Origin: Terana coerulea
Taxonomy: Eukaryota > Basidiomycota > Agaricomycetes > Polyporales > Phanerochaetaceae
Length of the DNA: 17,221 bases
Reading direction: 5' to 3'
NCBI GenBank assembly: GCA_024811115.1
Contig: JAKOGH010000714.1
Coordinates: forward strand, 1-17,221
The notes beneath the pieces are model-generated. The model saw only the letters and a list, made by a program, of their open reading frames with translations. It did no database searches and was not told where the DNA came from. Positions 8,471 to 17,216 of the stretch are shown one piece after another. The position numbers and the translations under genes were made by a program. Positions within the stretch are counted from its first letter, which is position 1, and every line of letters starts with the position of its first letter.

Positions 8471-8476
8471 TTGAAG
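8471..8476. repeat. Target-site duplication, right (TTGAAG)
   Basis: This is an exact copy of 7852-7857, directly after the CA end of the LTR. The lack of divergence suggests an insertion younger than the neighbouring LINE. Confidence 0.75.
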
Positions 8477-9302
8477 CATCAAACACCAGAGGCTAAGGTA
8501 CTGACTCGATCCTAGGCACAGTCTAACGTGCAGTGACGTGCCCATCCCCTGTGAATTTCATCTCACAACTCGGGCGTTTTCGTCTCTCAGAGTTACAAGT
8601 GCCATCAATTTGCCCAAGTGAAAATGCACATAGACATGTCGCTCAAGATGTATGCATGTGCCAAGCTCTGTCTTCCTCCGACATGTCAAGCTGCACTTCC
8701 ACTTGACTTCCGCACGCAAATTAGAGGTACCTTTGATTGTCCCTGCCACTGGTCCGGTGCTGTTGTTTGATGTGGTAGGCAGCTCTGAGATTCATATTGG
8801 CTCGGATCTGAATCGAGAAAGTGATGGGCTGTCTCTTGCTGGTGGACCGACTCACTCACTGGCAAGTAGCGACTAGGTAGCATACCTTCCATGCGCTGGC
8901 TGCTGCACCTTGTATGTTCACTCATTCAAGTTGCTCCGATGCAACCTATCGGATCAATATGCCTTCACCGACGGTGCAGCAGGTTTGATCTGTGAATATC
9001 CCACGCCTTGTAGTGGCAGTGGTGAAGATTAACATGAAACTGGACTATACCTGGAGACTGCAACAATGGAGGGCTTCTCAACTCATTCGAATTCAACTAA
9101 TGTTTGTCGTGTAGAATCAACGGACAACTCCTACTATCGACATACTTCGGGCAAGATTGCACTGTCGACACCTTTACTGAGGACAGCTGGCCAGAAGCAA
9201 GTGCAATGCAGGAAAGCCTTCTGTTCTGTAGTCGGGTTTGGATTAGAGTGGAGCTGACGGCCTGGTGGTGAGTTTCACAAGCCTTGTTACTACATTCTCT
9301 AG
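8477..9302. other. Intergenic sequence upstream of copy A
   Basis: Only short open frames (up to 79 residues) are found on either strand, none with a motif. No repeat or RNA gene was recognised. The last ~100 bases presumably contain upstream control sequence for the secreted-protein gene at 9407. Confidence 0.5.
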
Positions 9303-9309
9303 TATAAAA
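9303..9309 (+). promoter_or_regulatory. TATA-like box of copy A
   Basis: TATAAAA lies 104 bases before the ATG at 9407. The context GTATAAAATGCAGG is similar to GTATTAAAGCAGG in front of copy B (12756-12768), 112 bases before its ATG. Conserved placement in two paralogues supports a real core promoter. Confidence 0.65.
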
Positions 9310-9406
9310 TGCAGGCCCTTGAGAGCATTTTCAGCAACAACCAGCAAGCCAAGATTAGCAGTAGCCAAGCCTCAGCCACCTTCAGCTTTGACCACTAAAG
9401 CCAAAT

Positions 9407-10110
9407 ATGCAACTCACACTCTCCCTCACCTTTAGCGTGTTTGTCGCTCTTGCCACCACCGCCATTTCCACTAGCCCTCTCGCTAGCCACGCCAGCGCCT
9501 GGCTTCACCCTCGCCAGCCACTGCGAAGACGGCATATACATCCTCGACCACACCGGCAATGTTACACCCTTCACACCCTCCGTGAGCCTCGCTGCCCACT
9601 TCTACAAGGGAGCACGGGGCCGCAGCCCCCATCAAGGAGCATGCAGAGTTGCTAGAGAAGAGCGACAGCATCGCATGCTTCAACGCAAAGTTCAGTGAGA
9701 GCAACAAGGGGACCGCCATCTTCAACCTGCACACACAACTCAATGACTATCTGTTGATCCCCGCAGGCGGCGCAGTCTCCGCGCAGTATGGTGTATCTCA
9801 TCGTTTTTGTTTGCCTGCACACATTGCCTCACTCACACCTTTTTTTTCTTTCATCCGGCAACGCCAAAGTTGAGTATGTGTGTAATTTCTCCGGGAGTGC
9901 GCTGTATGCCAATGCACAGGCAACGGACGTCACGAACCAGAACATCAATGTCAAGTGTGGCTCCAACACCGGCGGGCTGAGAGCGTTCACGACAGTGAGT
10001 TCTCTTGCTTTTGCATCATATCACAAATGGCACCACTCTAATCCTGTGCAATAGCTAACCTCGAGTATGGCCACACTGCAGCTGGCAAGCCTTTCTGCAA
10101 CAGCTCTTAG
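9407..10110 (+). pseudogene. Small secreted cysteine-containing protein, copy A (disrupted)
   Basis: The product would be a secreted protein of about 180 residues of unknown function. The start encodes a signal peptide (MQLTLSLTFSVFVALATTA). In other frames the mature part reads GFTLASHCEDGIYILD, TGNVTPFTP, then REHGAAAPIKEHAELLEK, SIACFN, AQY, EYVCNFSG, INVKCGSNTGG and GKPFCNSS, ending at TAG (10108-10110). Five cysteines are present. Introns are inferred at 9791-9869 (donor GTGTAT) and 9995-10054 (donor GTGAGT, acceptor AATAG), matching those of copy B. The frame changes between 9440 and 9500, again near 9607, and exon 2 carries two extra bases at its end, so exon 3 is out of frame. Either this is a recent pseudogene or the assembly has small indels. 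No known effector or toxin family is recognised. Confidence 0.75.
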
Positions 10111-10387
10111 AATGCTGTTTGAGCTGCTTATGGCCAATCTACAAGTTCATTTGATGCCTTTGGTAAATCAATTTTTGTACCTACACATGTTCCCAATTAT
10201 GGTCGTTATTTTACAAGCCTTTAGGGTAAACAGTCTGCTGTTAGTCTTGTATCCTCTACAGTGGCCAGTGTACACCTACTGCCTTGTAGTGCATACTGGT
10301 CAAAACATAGTCAATGCTATATATATTCGTGTCCCAGATGTGCTCTCACTGCAGGCAGAGCCCGATTTAGGAGCACCCGAAGTGTTT

Positions 10388-10465
10388 GAAAGGCCTTCCT
10401 TTTGTCATCACGTGATCTTATAATTACCATATATGGAAGGAAATGGGCGAAAAGGAAGACCTTTC
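10388..10465. repeat. Imperfect inverted repeat with nested palindromes
   Basis: The arms 10388-10404 (GAAAGGCCTTCCTTTTG) and 10449-10465 (GAAAAGGAAGACCTTTC) are reverse complements at 15 of 17 positions. The loop contains ATCACGTGAT (10407-10416), a 10-base palindrome with a CACGTG core, and CCATATATGG, another 10-base palindrome. It may be a tiny fold-back/MITE remnant or a regulatory cluster. Confidence 0.6.
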
Positions 10466-10545
10466 AGGGGCTTTTCGGTCACTTTTCACAGGCCCAAAAT
10501 CTGGCTTCGCCCCACAGTGTCAGTCCAAGTCTAGTCAGTGTTATT

Positions 10546-10567
10546 GCGAGCGAGCGAAGCGAGTGAG
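10546..10567. repeat. Short GCGA/GAGT-rich run
   Basis: The run GCGAGCGAGCGAAGCGAGTGAG is a degenerate tetranucleotide repeat of about five units. It marks the border between the AT-rich hairpin region and the CG-rich block that follows. Confidence 0.6.
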
Positions 10568-11144
10568 CATATTTCTAAGGGGCTGAAGGCCGAACAAACA
10601 TGCACAAATTCATGTCGGAAATTCCATATTTGGCTCGCGAGCAGGCCGCTCGAGACGCCCTCGGCATCTGCCTCACGCAGCCTCGCGACGCCATACGATC
10701 ACGAGCGGCCGGAGAAGGGCGCCTGGCTCGAAATGGCTCGCGATGGCCTCGGAGACCTGCGTGCTCCCTCATAACCACTAAAGTGTTGCAGTGGAAGATG
10801 TTCCACTCTCAGCGACTATGGATATGGTATGGAATTGCTCTCTTAACATTGCAGATAGCATTGAGGGTATTTTAACATGTAATTTATGAAGTGCGAAATT
10901 GTGGATGAATGATCAGTGCAGTGAGCCCAAGCACTACAGCCTGTGGACGCCCATTTGCTGATGGTCTTTGAGCTTGTGTTTGACTACCAGCTTATCCTAC
11001 TAATAATACCCCATATTACTAGCAACCGGAGTATAGGAGCCCAGAAGTCGGCAAAGGAGCGAACAGTGTAACTGTGCAGTCGCAGGAGAAATGCCTAAGT
11101 GCATAAAATGTGGATATATTTATGGTCGTTACCTTTACCCATAT

Positions 11145-11395
11145 GGCTGCCTGGCGCAGTGGTTTTGTTGTAGCAGTAATGATTTACCTCGCGCGCGTGC
11201 AATAGCCACTGGTTCGAATCCTGTAGTAGACACCTATCTCAGTAATAAAGTCAATAATTCAGTAATTGAGAATATGCGAGTAAGAAATTGCAGGTAAGCC
11301 AAGCAGTAACAAATCAGCGTAAACCGGTAAGTAAGTATAAGTAAACTGCGATGATCAAGTAGCTACTACAGTAACAACAATAAGAAAACCGATGT
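11145..11395 (+). mobile_element. tRNA-derived SINE-like element
   Basis: The head (11145-11232) is tRNA-like. TGGCGCAGTGG (11152-11162) is a perfect box A, and GGTTCGAATCC (11211-11221) is a perfect box B. The T-arm ACTGG-TTCGAAT-CCTGT pairs at 4 of 5 positions, and the acceptor strands GGCTGCC and AGTAGAC pair at 5 of 7. The anticodon arm is not convincing and the D arm is too long, so a working tRNA is unlikely. The body after it is rich in AGTAA/GTAAG units (CAGTAATAAAGTC, GGTAAGTAAGTATAAGTAAA), like a SINE tail. SINEs are copied by LINE machinery; whether the neighbouring LINE family served is unknown. The 3' end is approximate and no target duplication was found. Confidence 0.5.
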
Positions 11396-12756
11396 AAGGC
11401 TGCAACCAAATTTTTAACCGTTGCGCGTTGTCTGATGATAGGCGCCCTCGATCATGGGCGGCTCAAGATGCGCTCATGACTGATTTCGCCTCCTCGTGAG
11501 CCCGGTTCTGGCTCAGGGCCTCACGAGCGCTCACGGCCGCTCGGGAGTCTCCGAATATTTTTCCGACACACAGCACGTAGCGCCTGTGCTTTTAAAATTC
11601 TCCCCTACAACGTGGCCAAATGTCACCCAAATCCTGGACTGCCTGGACCAATCGATAGGCATCGTTGAGCCGGCGATATTTCTGTGTAGCTTTCATTGGG
11701 ATGTGTGAGGGTACATGCATGCTGCAGTGACTACAAGCCTCTGCCCTGCCCAAAAATCGCTGCATCAATAGGCGCCCATTCCTGCCGACAGATCCCCGAA
11801 CCTGACTCTTCCCCTAAGTACTTATTCGCAGTACGGCAGTTCGCAGCCTCACAGGCCAGCGGTGTATCTCAGCTCACATACTGATCGAGTCTCAGATTCA
11901 GCAGCCCGCGAGCACGTGGGCGCGAACCGCTTGAACTTACATGCTAGAGGCCTGCGGCTTACTTTATATCAGCAAAATGTCCTGCCTGTCGAGTTACGAC
12001 TTACGAGCGCTGGCAGTCTTCCAGTGCGACTAAAACCAAATATGCGTCAATATGTGCTTAAATTTCTTTCACTATACCGGGCTTTGTCTTCCTCTGACAT
12101 GCCACACCGCTTTCCAGGGGCGCGAATCCGGAGCTATGATTGTTCTGCGCCTGTCGCTGGCTGAGATCGTCTTCGCTTCCCTCAGCACTGAAACGCGGTT
12201 TTGACAGGGATGCACTCTGGTAAGTCCTCCAAACAAATGTTTCGTAATCATGCATGTAACAAGGTCATGGCTTCTCCTCTAGTAGTTGTGCAGTGGTTAC
12301 GGAGAGATATCTTCCTTGTACTTATTGCTACGCCTTACATGCCCCTCTACCGGTCTGAATCAGGACTCGGGCCTCAGCCTGCGGTGTAAGAAAATGGATC
12401 AACATCCACCCAAGGACCATGCAAAGCGGTTGACATGCGTACGTACTAGACCACTCTAAGAATTAGGTTGTTCAAATCAAAGTGAAATCGAACTACTGCT
12501 GTAAGTCAATATTTGGCATAGTCTACAACCTAGCGAGCGGCTGTCCACAGCAGAGGGCACCAGACAACATTTGCCGTCGGGGACGCCTCACCAAAGCTTG
12601 CTCTACCATTACCTCTGTACAATGCAGTCCAGAGGGGCAGATGCAAAGCCGAAGAGCAGCGGAGAACCGGTATTCTCTGTTTGAGTTCTGATAGTGGGGC
12701 CGCGACCACTGCCTGCTGCTCATTCTCCCAGGTTGGTTTAGCCATTTCCTTCAGGG
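11396..12756. other. Unexplained intergenic stretch
   Basis: A hairpin with 8-base perfect arms CTCGTGAG (11493-11500) and CTCACGAG (11520-11527) encloses the nested GAGCC / GGCTC. The CG-rich block 11490-11575, read in reverse, shares the theme TGTCGGAAA...GAGCGGCC with 10612-10660. The two blocks may be diverged ends of one element spanning the SINE-like sequence, but the match is too weak to call. Open frames are up to 109 residues, without motifs. Confidence 0.4.
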
Positions 12757-12763
12757 TATTAAA
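12757..12763 (+). promoter_or_regulatory. TATA-like box of copy B
   Basis: TATTAAA lies 105 bases before the ATG at 12869, in a context (AAGCAGGAGCTCGAGAAC) related to that of copy A (ATGCAGGCCCTTGAGAGC). The two leaders also share CAAGCCAAG ahead of the ATG in B and earlier in the leader of A. Confidence 0.55.
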
Positions 12764-12868
12764 GCAGGAGCTCGAGAACATGATAGGCATCTGCACAACA
12801 CCTGTGCCAAGCAACAAACAATTCCACCTGCCAGAACCACCACAAGTCTCCGTTCTCACAAGCCAAGC

Positions 12869-13558
12869 ATGCAGCTCTCACTTTCCCTTACCTTCAGCGC
12901 TCGTTGCCTCTTATTCCCATCGCCCGTCTCGCGAGGCTCTCCCAGGCGGAGCATCGCCCGCCGGCTTTACCATGGTGGGTCGCGAGAACGGGCTATATAT
13001 TTTCGACTCCACCGGAAACATAACGTCGTTCACACCCGCAGCTAGCCTCCCTGGCCGTTTCGAAGGGAGCCTGAAGCCATGGCCCGGGTTAAAGAATCTG
13101 CGCCGGAACTGGCCAAAAGGAACAGTATCGCGTGCTTCAACGCCCAGTTCAGTGGCAGCAACAAATGGAACGCCGTCCTTGCAATGTACTCGACACTTAG
13201 CACCTCGCCTACGATCCTCGCTTTCATGGTGTTTTCGTCGAGCAGTACGGTACGTCTCTCATATGAACTCGCGCTGGCACGGGTGATTAATACTATTGAT
13301 CATGTCAGGTGACGCCATGGAATATCTGTGCAACTACTCCGATAACACTCTGAGTGCCAATCCGCAGTCAGCCAAGGATACCGACCAGAGCATCAACGTT
13401 GCCTGCGGCTCCAATACCGCAGGGCGATATAGATTTGACAGTATGTTCTCCAGTGCCAACCTCATAGGCCTCAAGGTGTCATTGCACTCATTGGTCATAT
13501 AGATGGTCTCGAATTCGGTCGTACTCGAGGTGGCAAGCCCTTCTGCGACGGTTCTTGA
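12869..13558 (+). pseudogene. Small secreted cysteine-containing protein, copy B (disrupted)
   Basis: This is a paralogue of the gene at 9407 in the same direction. The start reads MQLSLSLTFS. In later frames come GFTMVGRENGLYIFD, TGNITSFTP, REPEAMARVKESAPELAK, SIACFN, GVFVEQYG, AMEYLCNYS, INVACGSNTAG and GKPFCDGS, with TGA at 13556-13558. Introns are inferred at 13250-13308 (59 bases, GTACGT...GTCAG, phase 1) and 13441-13502 (62 bases, GTATGT...ATATAG). Four cysteines match copy A; the fifth (in SHCEDG) is absent here. The frame changes between 12899 and 12963, near 13060 and between 13190 and 13225, so no intact protein is made from the sequence as given. The role is unknown; the family looks like a lineage-specific fungal secreted protein. 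Confidence 0.72.
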
Positions 13559-14124
13559 AGTGATCCCAAAGTTCTGACTGCAGGGGTATGGTGAGTTGCA
13601 CTCATTTTTGGATGTGTTCATTTCACTAGATCGTTTCAGCAGCTTTTGGGATAGCCATTCAATTGGAATTGCGTGTTACTTACGTATCCCTGGTTTGATC
13701 AATGTAATCACTGTGACACGTACTGAAGATATGCCAGTATTTTGTTTTCATATCCGGCGAAATGTTTTTGTAAGTAATGTGGTAATCCGACTCACACAGT
13801 CGCTGGCCTAGCCCCTGATTCCGAGGAGGAGAGCTTAAAATATTGCTGCTCATTAGCAAAGCTACGATAATTTCCCGCAGTACCCAAACAGTGCCGCTAA
13901 GCCGAGCATTTCAAGCTGTGGAAATTTGCATATGGTGCTCAACCCACTCACATCCCTGTCGTGGATGCCCGGGAGTTACCGGATGCTGCTTGCGAGCGTC
14001 TTCGGTAAGCGCTTGAGATCTTTGAGAGTGGGCCGCTCGACTCGAGTTCTTACCGCACACTGCACCACGTATTATTAAGTATAAGCGCACGATAATGAGC
14101 TGTTAGAGGTGGCCAAGCCACCAC
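13559..14124. other. Intergenic sequence after copy B
   Basis: No gene or RNA was recognised. At 14108-14122, just before the left long inverted repeat, GGTGGC-CAA-GCCACC forms a 6-base perfect stem with a 3-base loop. It may be part of the repeat boundary. Confidence 0.45.
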
Positions 14125-14352
14125 ATGCAGCCCACCATCACGCCCTAATCAGTGGCAGGATCCGGCTCGACAACGCGCCTGATCTGTGATAGATCTGGTG
14201 GTTTGTCTTGCCCGTGGAGAAATAGCTGGAGAAATATGCCCAGGCACTGTGACCGCGAGCTCTCCTCGGCTATCCTGTGCCCCGCCCCCGGCCCCTCTGC
14301 CTCTTTCCGCCCGGCGTTTCCCGCCGCCCTTCCTGATACGGCTCCACCCGCC
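14125..14352 (+). repeat. Long inverted repeat, left arm
   Basis: Starting ATGCAGCCCACCATCACG, this ~228-base sequence reappears in reverse orientation at 17005-17216. Long identical blocks include the first ~35 bases apart from one G, and the stretch from the TGGAGAAATAGCTGG motif to TCCTCGGCTATCC. Differences are scattered substitutions plus an extra CCCCTCTGCC-type insertion in this arm. Homology stops near GCTCCACCCGCC. A related CTGATCTGGTTCCCGCC unit follows at about 14390. Confidence 0.85.
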
Positions 14353-14594
14353 ACTACTGCCTCGATCTGGTCTTTTCCGCGCTTCCTTCCTGATCTGGTT
14401 CCCGCCATCCCTGGGCGCTCTTCCGTTTGATATCCCATCAATGACTTACCCTGCGCTGCTTTTGTATACGGTCTCGGCCCTGTACAGCGTTGTTGTCTTT
14501 CCAGGTGCAGTGAGCAAGTAAAAATGTACCTATCACTGCAGTATTCTATAGCACATGACAATGTAAGAGGATCCATACATTTGCACATATACAA

Positions 14595-14682
14595 GGAGGC
14601 AGGACTTTCAGATCAGGAGATAAGGTTTATAGACAGGCTTCTGCTTGGTGGCGCACCTTCCCTTTGGGAAAGTCCCGCCTCC
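14595..14682. repeat. Stem-loop with 15-base arms
   Basis: GGAGGCAGGACTTTC (14595-14609) and GAAAGTCCCGCCTCC (14668-14682) pair at 14 of 15 positions around a 58-base loop. A smaller TTCCC-TTT-GGGAA stem lies at the 3' side of the loop and runs into the outer arm. The size and form suggest a miniature fold-back repeat. Confidence 0.65.
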
Positions 14683-14887
14683 AGCCGCTATACCACTTGT
14701 GCTCGCTACTTTACCTCCTTCCTCACCTTCCTCAAGCTTCTGAGACATTGCATCATTTACTTATCATATTTATTATCCATCTGTAGCCTTGAGAGGCATT
14801 TTGAAGCCTGTAGGGCAGCTCCAATGTGCATTTCCTGTTTTCGATGTTTTGGAAGGAGAAGACATATGAATACAGGCCACTCAGCCT

Positions 14888-15352
14888 TTAGAGTGTGTAT
14901 AAGTGCACCATGCGCATACAGTACTGTATAAAGATTGATTTTGACCACTTGTGGCCCATATGGAGACCTGTACAAAAAGCACTATTTATTACCTCAATAA
15001 TACAATAATATTCTGACAGGTTCTGAGGTACCCCAATATGCTTGGGTGTCAGAATTTGAGAGGAAACGGCGGCGTAACGACGAAGATAGAGGGTAGGAAA
15101 AGTCGGATAGGCAGTCACCTGACCCCAAATTGCCTTATAAGGAAAGCGCTCTTGCAGGTATGTCGGATTTATGCTGGCCGACCAACGTACTTGAGGGCTC
15201 CGGATACTCCGGAGATTGTACCGACTAGTATTAAAGTCCTTCACATGACCGGAACGCACAACCAATGCGAAGAGAAACATCAGTGCATACCCATTTATGC
15301 CAGAAATGCGCCTAAAACGCAGTGTTAGCTTGATGTACCCTCTGGAACACAT
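14888..15352 (-). CDS. Hypothetical protein, 154 residues
   Basis: An ATG-initiated minus-strand frame of 154 residues lies in a locally AT-richer part of the inverted-repeat segment, where chance frames should be shorter. It has a hydrophobic run (YALMFLFALVV) near residues 22-32 and a basic, Ser/Tyr-rich remainder (RYNLRSIRSPQVRW, YLRRYAAVSSQ). No family, signal peptide or cysteine pattern is recognised. A plus-strand frame (15038-15328, 96 residues) overlaps. Status as a gene is doubtful: no promoter or splice context was found. Confidence 0.18.
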   Translation of the reverse strand: MCSRGYIKLTLRFRRISGINGYALMFLFALVVRSGHVKDFNTSRYNLRSIRSPQVRWSASINPTYLQERFPYKAIWGQVTAYPTFPTLYLRRYAAVSSQILTPKHIGVPQNLSEYYCIIEVINSAFCTGLHMGHKWSKSIFIQYCMRMVHLYTL

Positions 15353-15823
15353 GATACAACCGTCGGAATATCCTGAATATATTTTCAGACGTAGTATAGT
15401 ATATAATTAAGGTCCCTATAAGTATGAACCTCAGGCGACCAGTATTCGTTGTGCTTCAAGGCGAGCAATGTGGCCTATACTTGGCTGGGAACCTAGAACA
15501 CCGGAATTTTGTGAATACAGTTCGACTCAAGGTGATAGATAGTGTAAGAGATGTAGTCTGAAGCTGTATGCAATGGTCCGCATCTGCTGATATATTTGTT
15601 ACGTGAATCTGTGCACTGTAGGGTCCTGTGCAGCCAGGAAAACACTAGAAACTGGCTGGAAACACAGTAGTTTCATGTAAATACACACCGAAACCATGCC
15701 TCGAGACCATCGGGCATTGATGGCGGCGGTGTAGGTTAAATGGAAAACGTTACTCACCGTTTTCGAGGGCGTAGAATCCATTCGGCGACCTTCCGAGGCT
15801 CTCCGAAGCCTCCATAAGCACCT

Positions 15824-16714
15824 ATGGACGATATGAGGTGCGATCAAATGTGGCGCTTGCGGCCTCGGAGAACGCCGAGTTCAATTCCGAGGGACAGAGC
15901 GCCGAGTTTCACTCACTCCCGACCACGTAACTCCTCTTCTCCACCCCGCGGTCGGCGCAACACCTATCCAGGGCATCGCGACGTGCCCTGTGCACAACCA
16001 CTGCTCTCCTTTGGGCATACAGCTCGATTCACCCCACCCGCCATCGCCTCACAAGCCCGACGCAACCGTCCGGCTGTGAGTGAGCCATAGCACCCACCCA
16101 ACGGCGACGGCGACCCCTGAAGACCAAGAAGACCACCGTGAACAGCAGAAGGAGATGCGGGGTCGCGAGGGCTCCAGAGATAGCACAGGTACGTCTCCGT
16201 ACCATGCTGTGTGCCCGCCGTCGCCCGCGTCATCCACAGCCGTGCTGTGCACGGCTCGTGGGTTTCCGTCGTACTAACGGTTTCTTAACTTTTATTAGAC
16301 TCATCTTCCTCTTCTCGCCGCTGGCTCGACGTCGTGAGCGACTCAGCTGCTGCACCGCTCGTCAGCCCTTCCCCAGCGCAACCGGCACGCATGCACGTGA
16401 AGACAGGCAGGCCAGCGCACCAGCATTACGCGTCGCTCGTCGACGCCGCTGACTGCTGGCAGCCGCTAGGTATCGCACACGCGAAGACTCCGCGAGTGCG
16501 CGGCTGTATTCGAGCACGGGACAAACCCCGTCGCTCATGCAGCTGTTATCCCTTGGGTTGGCGACCGCCGACCCGTGGCACCAGGATATCCGCGACGTCG
16601 ACGTATGCGCGACGTCTGCCGGTCGCTTGTCGCGCACGCGCTGCTCTTGCGGCGCGGTGCATCGCCGGCGTGGCAGTGGGCGCGACTCCCCGCCTCTGCG
16701 CCTACCTGGACTAG
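15824..16714 (+). CDS. Possible spliced gene, product unknown
   Basis: The proposed exons are 15824-16075, 16149-16188 and 16299-16714, together 708 bases (235 codons plus TAG). The second intron (16189-16298, 110 bases) is well supported: CAG/GTACGT donor, TACTAAC branch site at 16272-16278 and TTATTAG acceptor 20 bases later. The reading phase is kept across it. The first intron (16076-16148, GTGAGT...CAGCAG) is weaker; alternatively translation starts at ATG 16155 inside exon 2. The protein would be rich in Arg, Ser, Pro and Ala (SSSSSRRWLDVVSDSAAAP) without a known domain or signal peptide. It lies inside the inverted-repeat segment and could be its cargo. A noncoding spliced RNA is also possible. 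Confidence 0.3.
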
Positions 16715-17004
16715 AGGCCGTCGTCGTCAAGACGGCGCGTCCTGAACGATTCCTCCTTCAAGGACACAGGTCCATGGCCCCGTGGGGTGTACCAGCAGCC
16801 TGGTTCGCGTCGCTTGCCGGGTGCGATGTAGTTCTTTCTTTTGTTAAGCAGGGCCCTACAGCCTTGTAATAGATTAAATAGATATCTGTGTAGTATAGTC
16901 TGCTATCTATATACTGTTCACAAAGTCACGTCATCAAATATGAGTGTGCGCACAAGGCTACATGCGCCAGTGATTGCGACTGACGGATACACAGAGTGGG
17001 GAGC

Positions 17005-17216
17005 GGCGGGCGGAGCCATATCAGGAAGGGGCGGCGGGAAACGCCGGCAGAAAGGGCGGGACGGGGATAGCCGAGGAGAGCTCGCGGTCACAGTGCCTGG
17101 GCATATTTCTCCAGCTATTTCTCCACGGGCAAGAGAAACGACCAGATCTATCACAGATCAGGCGCGTTGTCGAGCCGGATCCTGCCCACTGATTAGGGCG
17201 TGATGGTGGGCTGCAT
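17005..17216 (-). repeat. Long inverted repeat, right arm
   Basis: This is the reverse complement of the left arm at 14125-14352, ending CGTGATGGTGGGCTGCAT. It lacks about 16 bases present in the C-rich part of the left arm. The window ends five bases further on, so it may extend beyond what is shown. Confidence 0.85.

Larger units (their letters stand above)
10111..11144. other. Intergenic stretch with repeats, no clear gene
   Basis: Directly after copy A the frame 10067-10423 is open but is the out-of-frame reading of exon 3 plus flank. The stretch holds the hairpin at 10388-10465, a GCGA-like run at 10546-10567 and a CG-rich block (10630-10765) with the 9-base inverted arms GGCCGCTCG / CGAGCGGCC. 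I found no supportable gene. Confidence 0.5.
14125..17216. mobile_element. 3.1 kb segment bounded by long inverted repeats
   Basis: Two arms of roughly 212-228 bases face each other across about 2.65 kb. This is the layout of a long-TIR DNA transposon, a fold-back element, or two copies of one short repeat inserted in opposite directions. No transposase motif is visible inside; the interior holds a 154-residue minus-strand frame and a possible spliced plus-strand gene. The bases outside the arms (left ACCAC, right AGGTG) do not form a direct duplication, and the window stops five bases after the right arm, so the true outer ends cannot be checked. The element call is therefore tentative. Confidence 0.4.

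Noticed and set aside
11145..11232. Functional tRNA gene
   Set aside because: Boxes A and B are perfect, but two acceptor pairs and one T-stem pair fail and no proper anticodon arm can be drawn.
10612..11572. Element bounded by CG-rich inverted ends around the SINE-like sequence
   Set aside because: The two ends share only short motifs (TGTCGGAAA, GAGCGGCC) when compared by eye, which is too weak to claim terminal repeats.
14524..14931. 135-residue plus-strand frame starting with ATG
   Set aside because: It runs straight through the 14595-14682 stem-loop, lacks any family signature and has no promoter or splice support.
15599..15847. Minus-strand gene start near 15781 (ATG followed by a GTGAGT donor)
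   Set aside because: The donor is good, but no matching downstream exon with coding character was found, and it lies only ~43 bases from the plus-strand candidate start at 15824.
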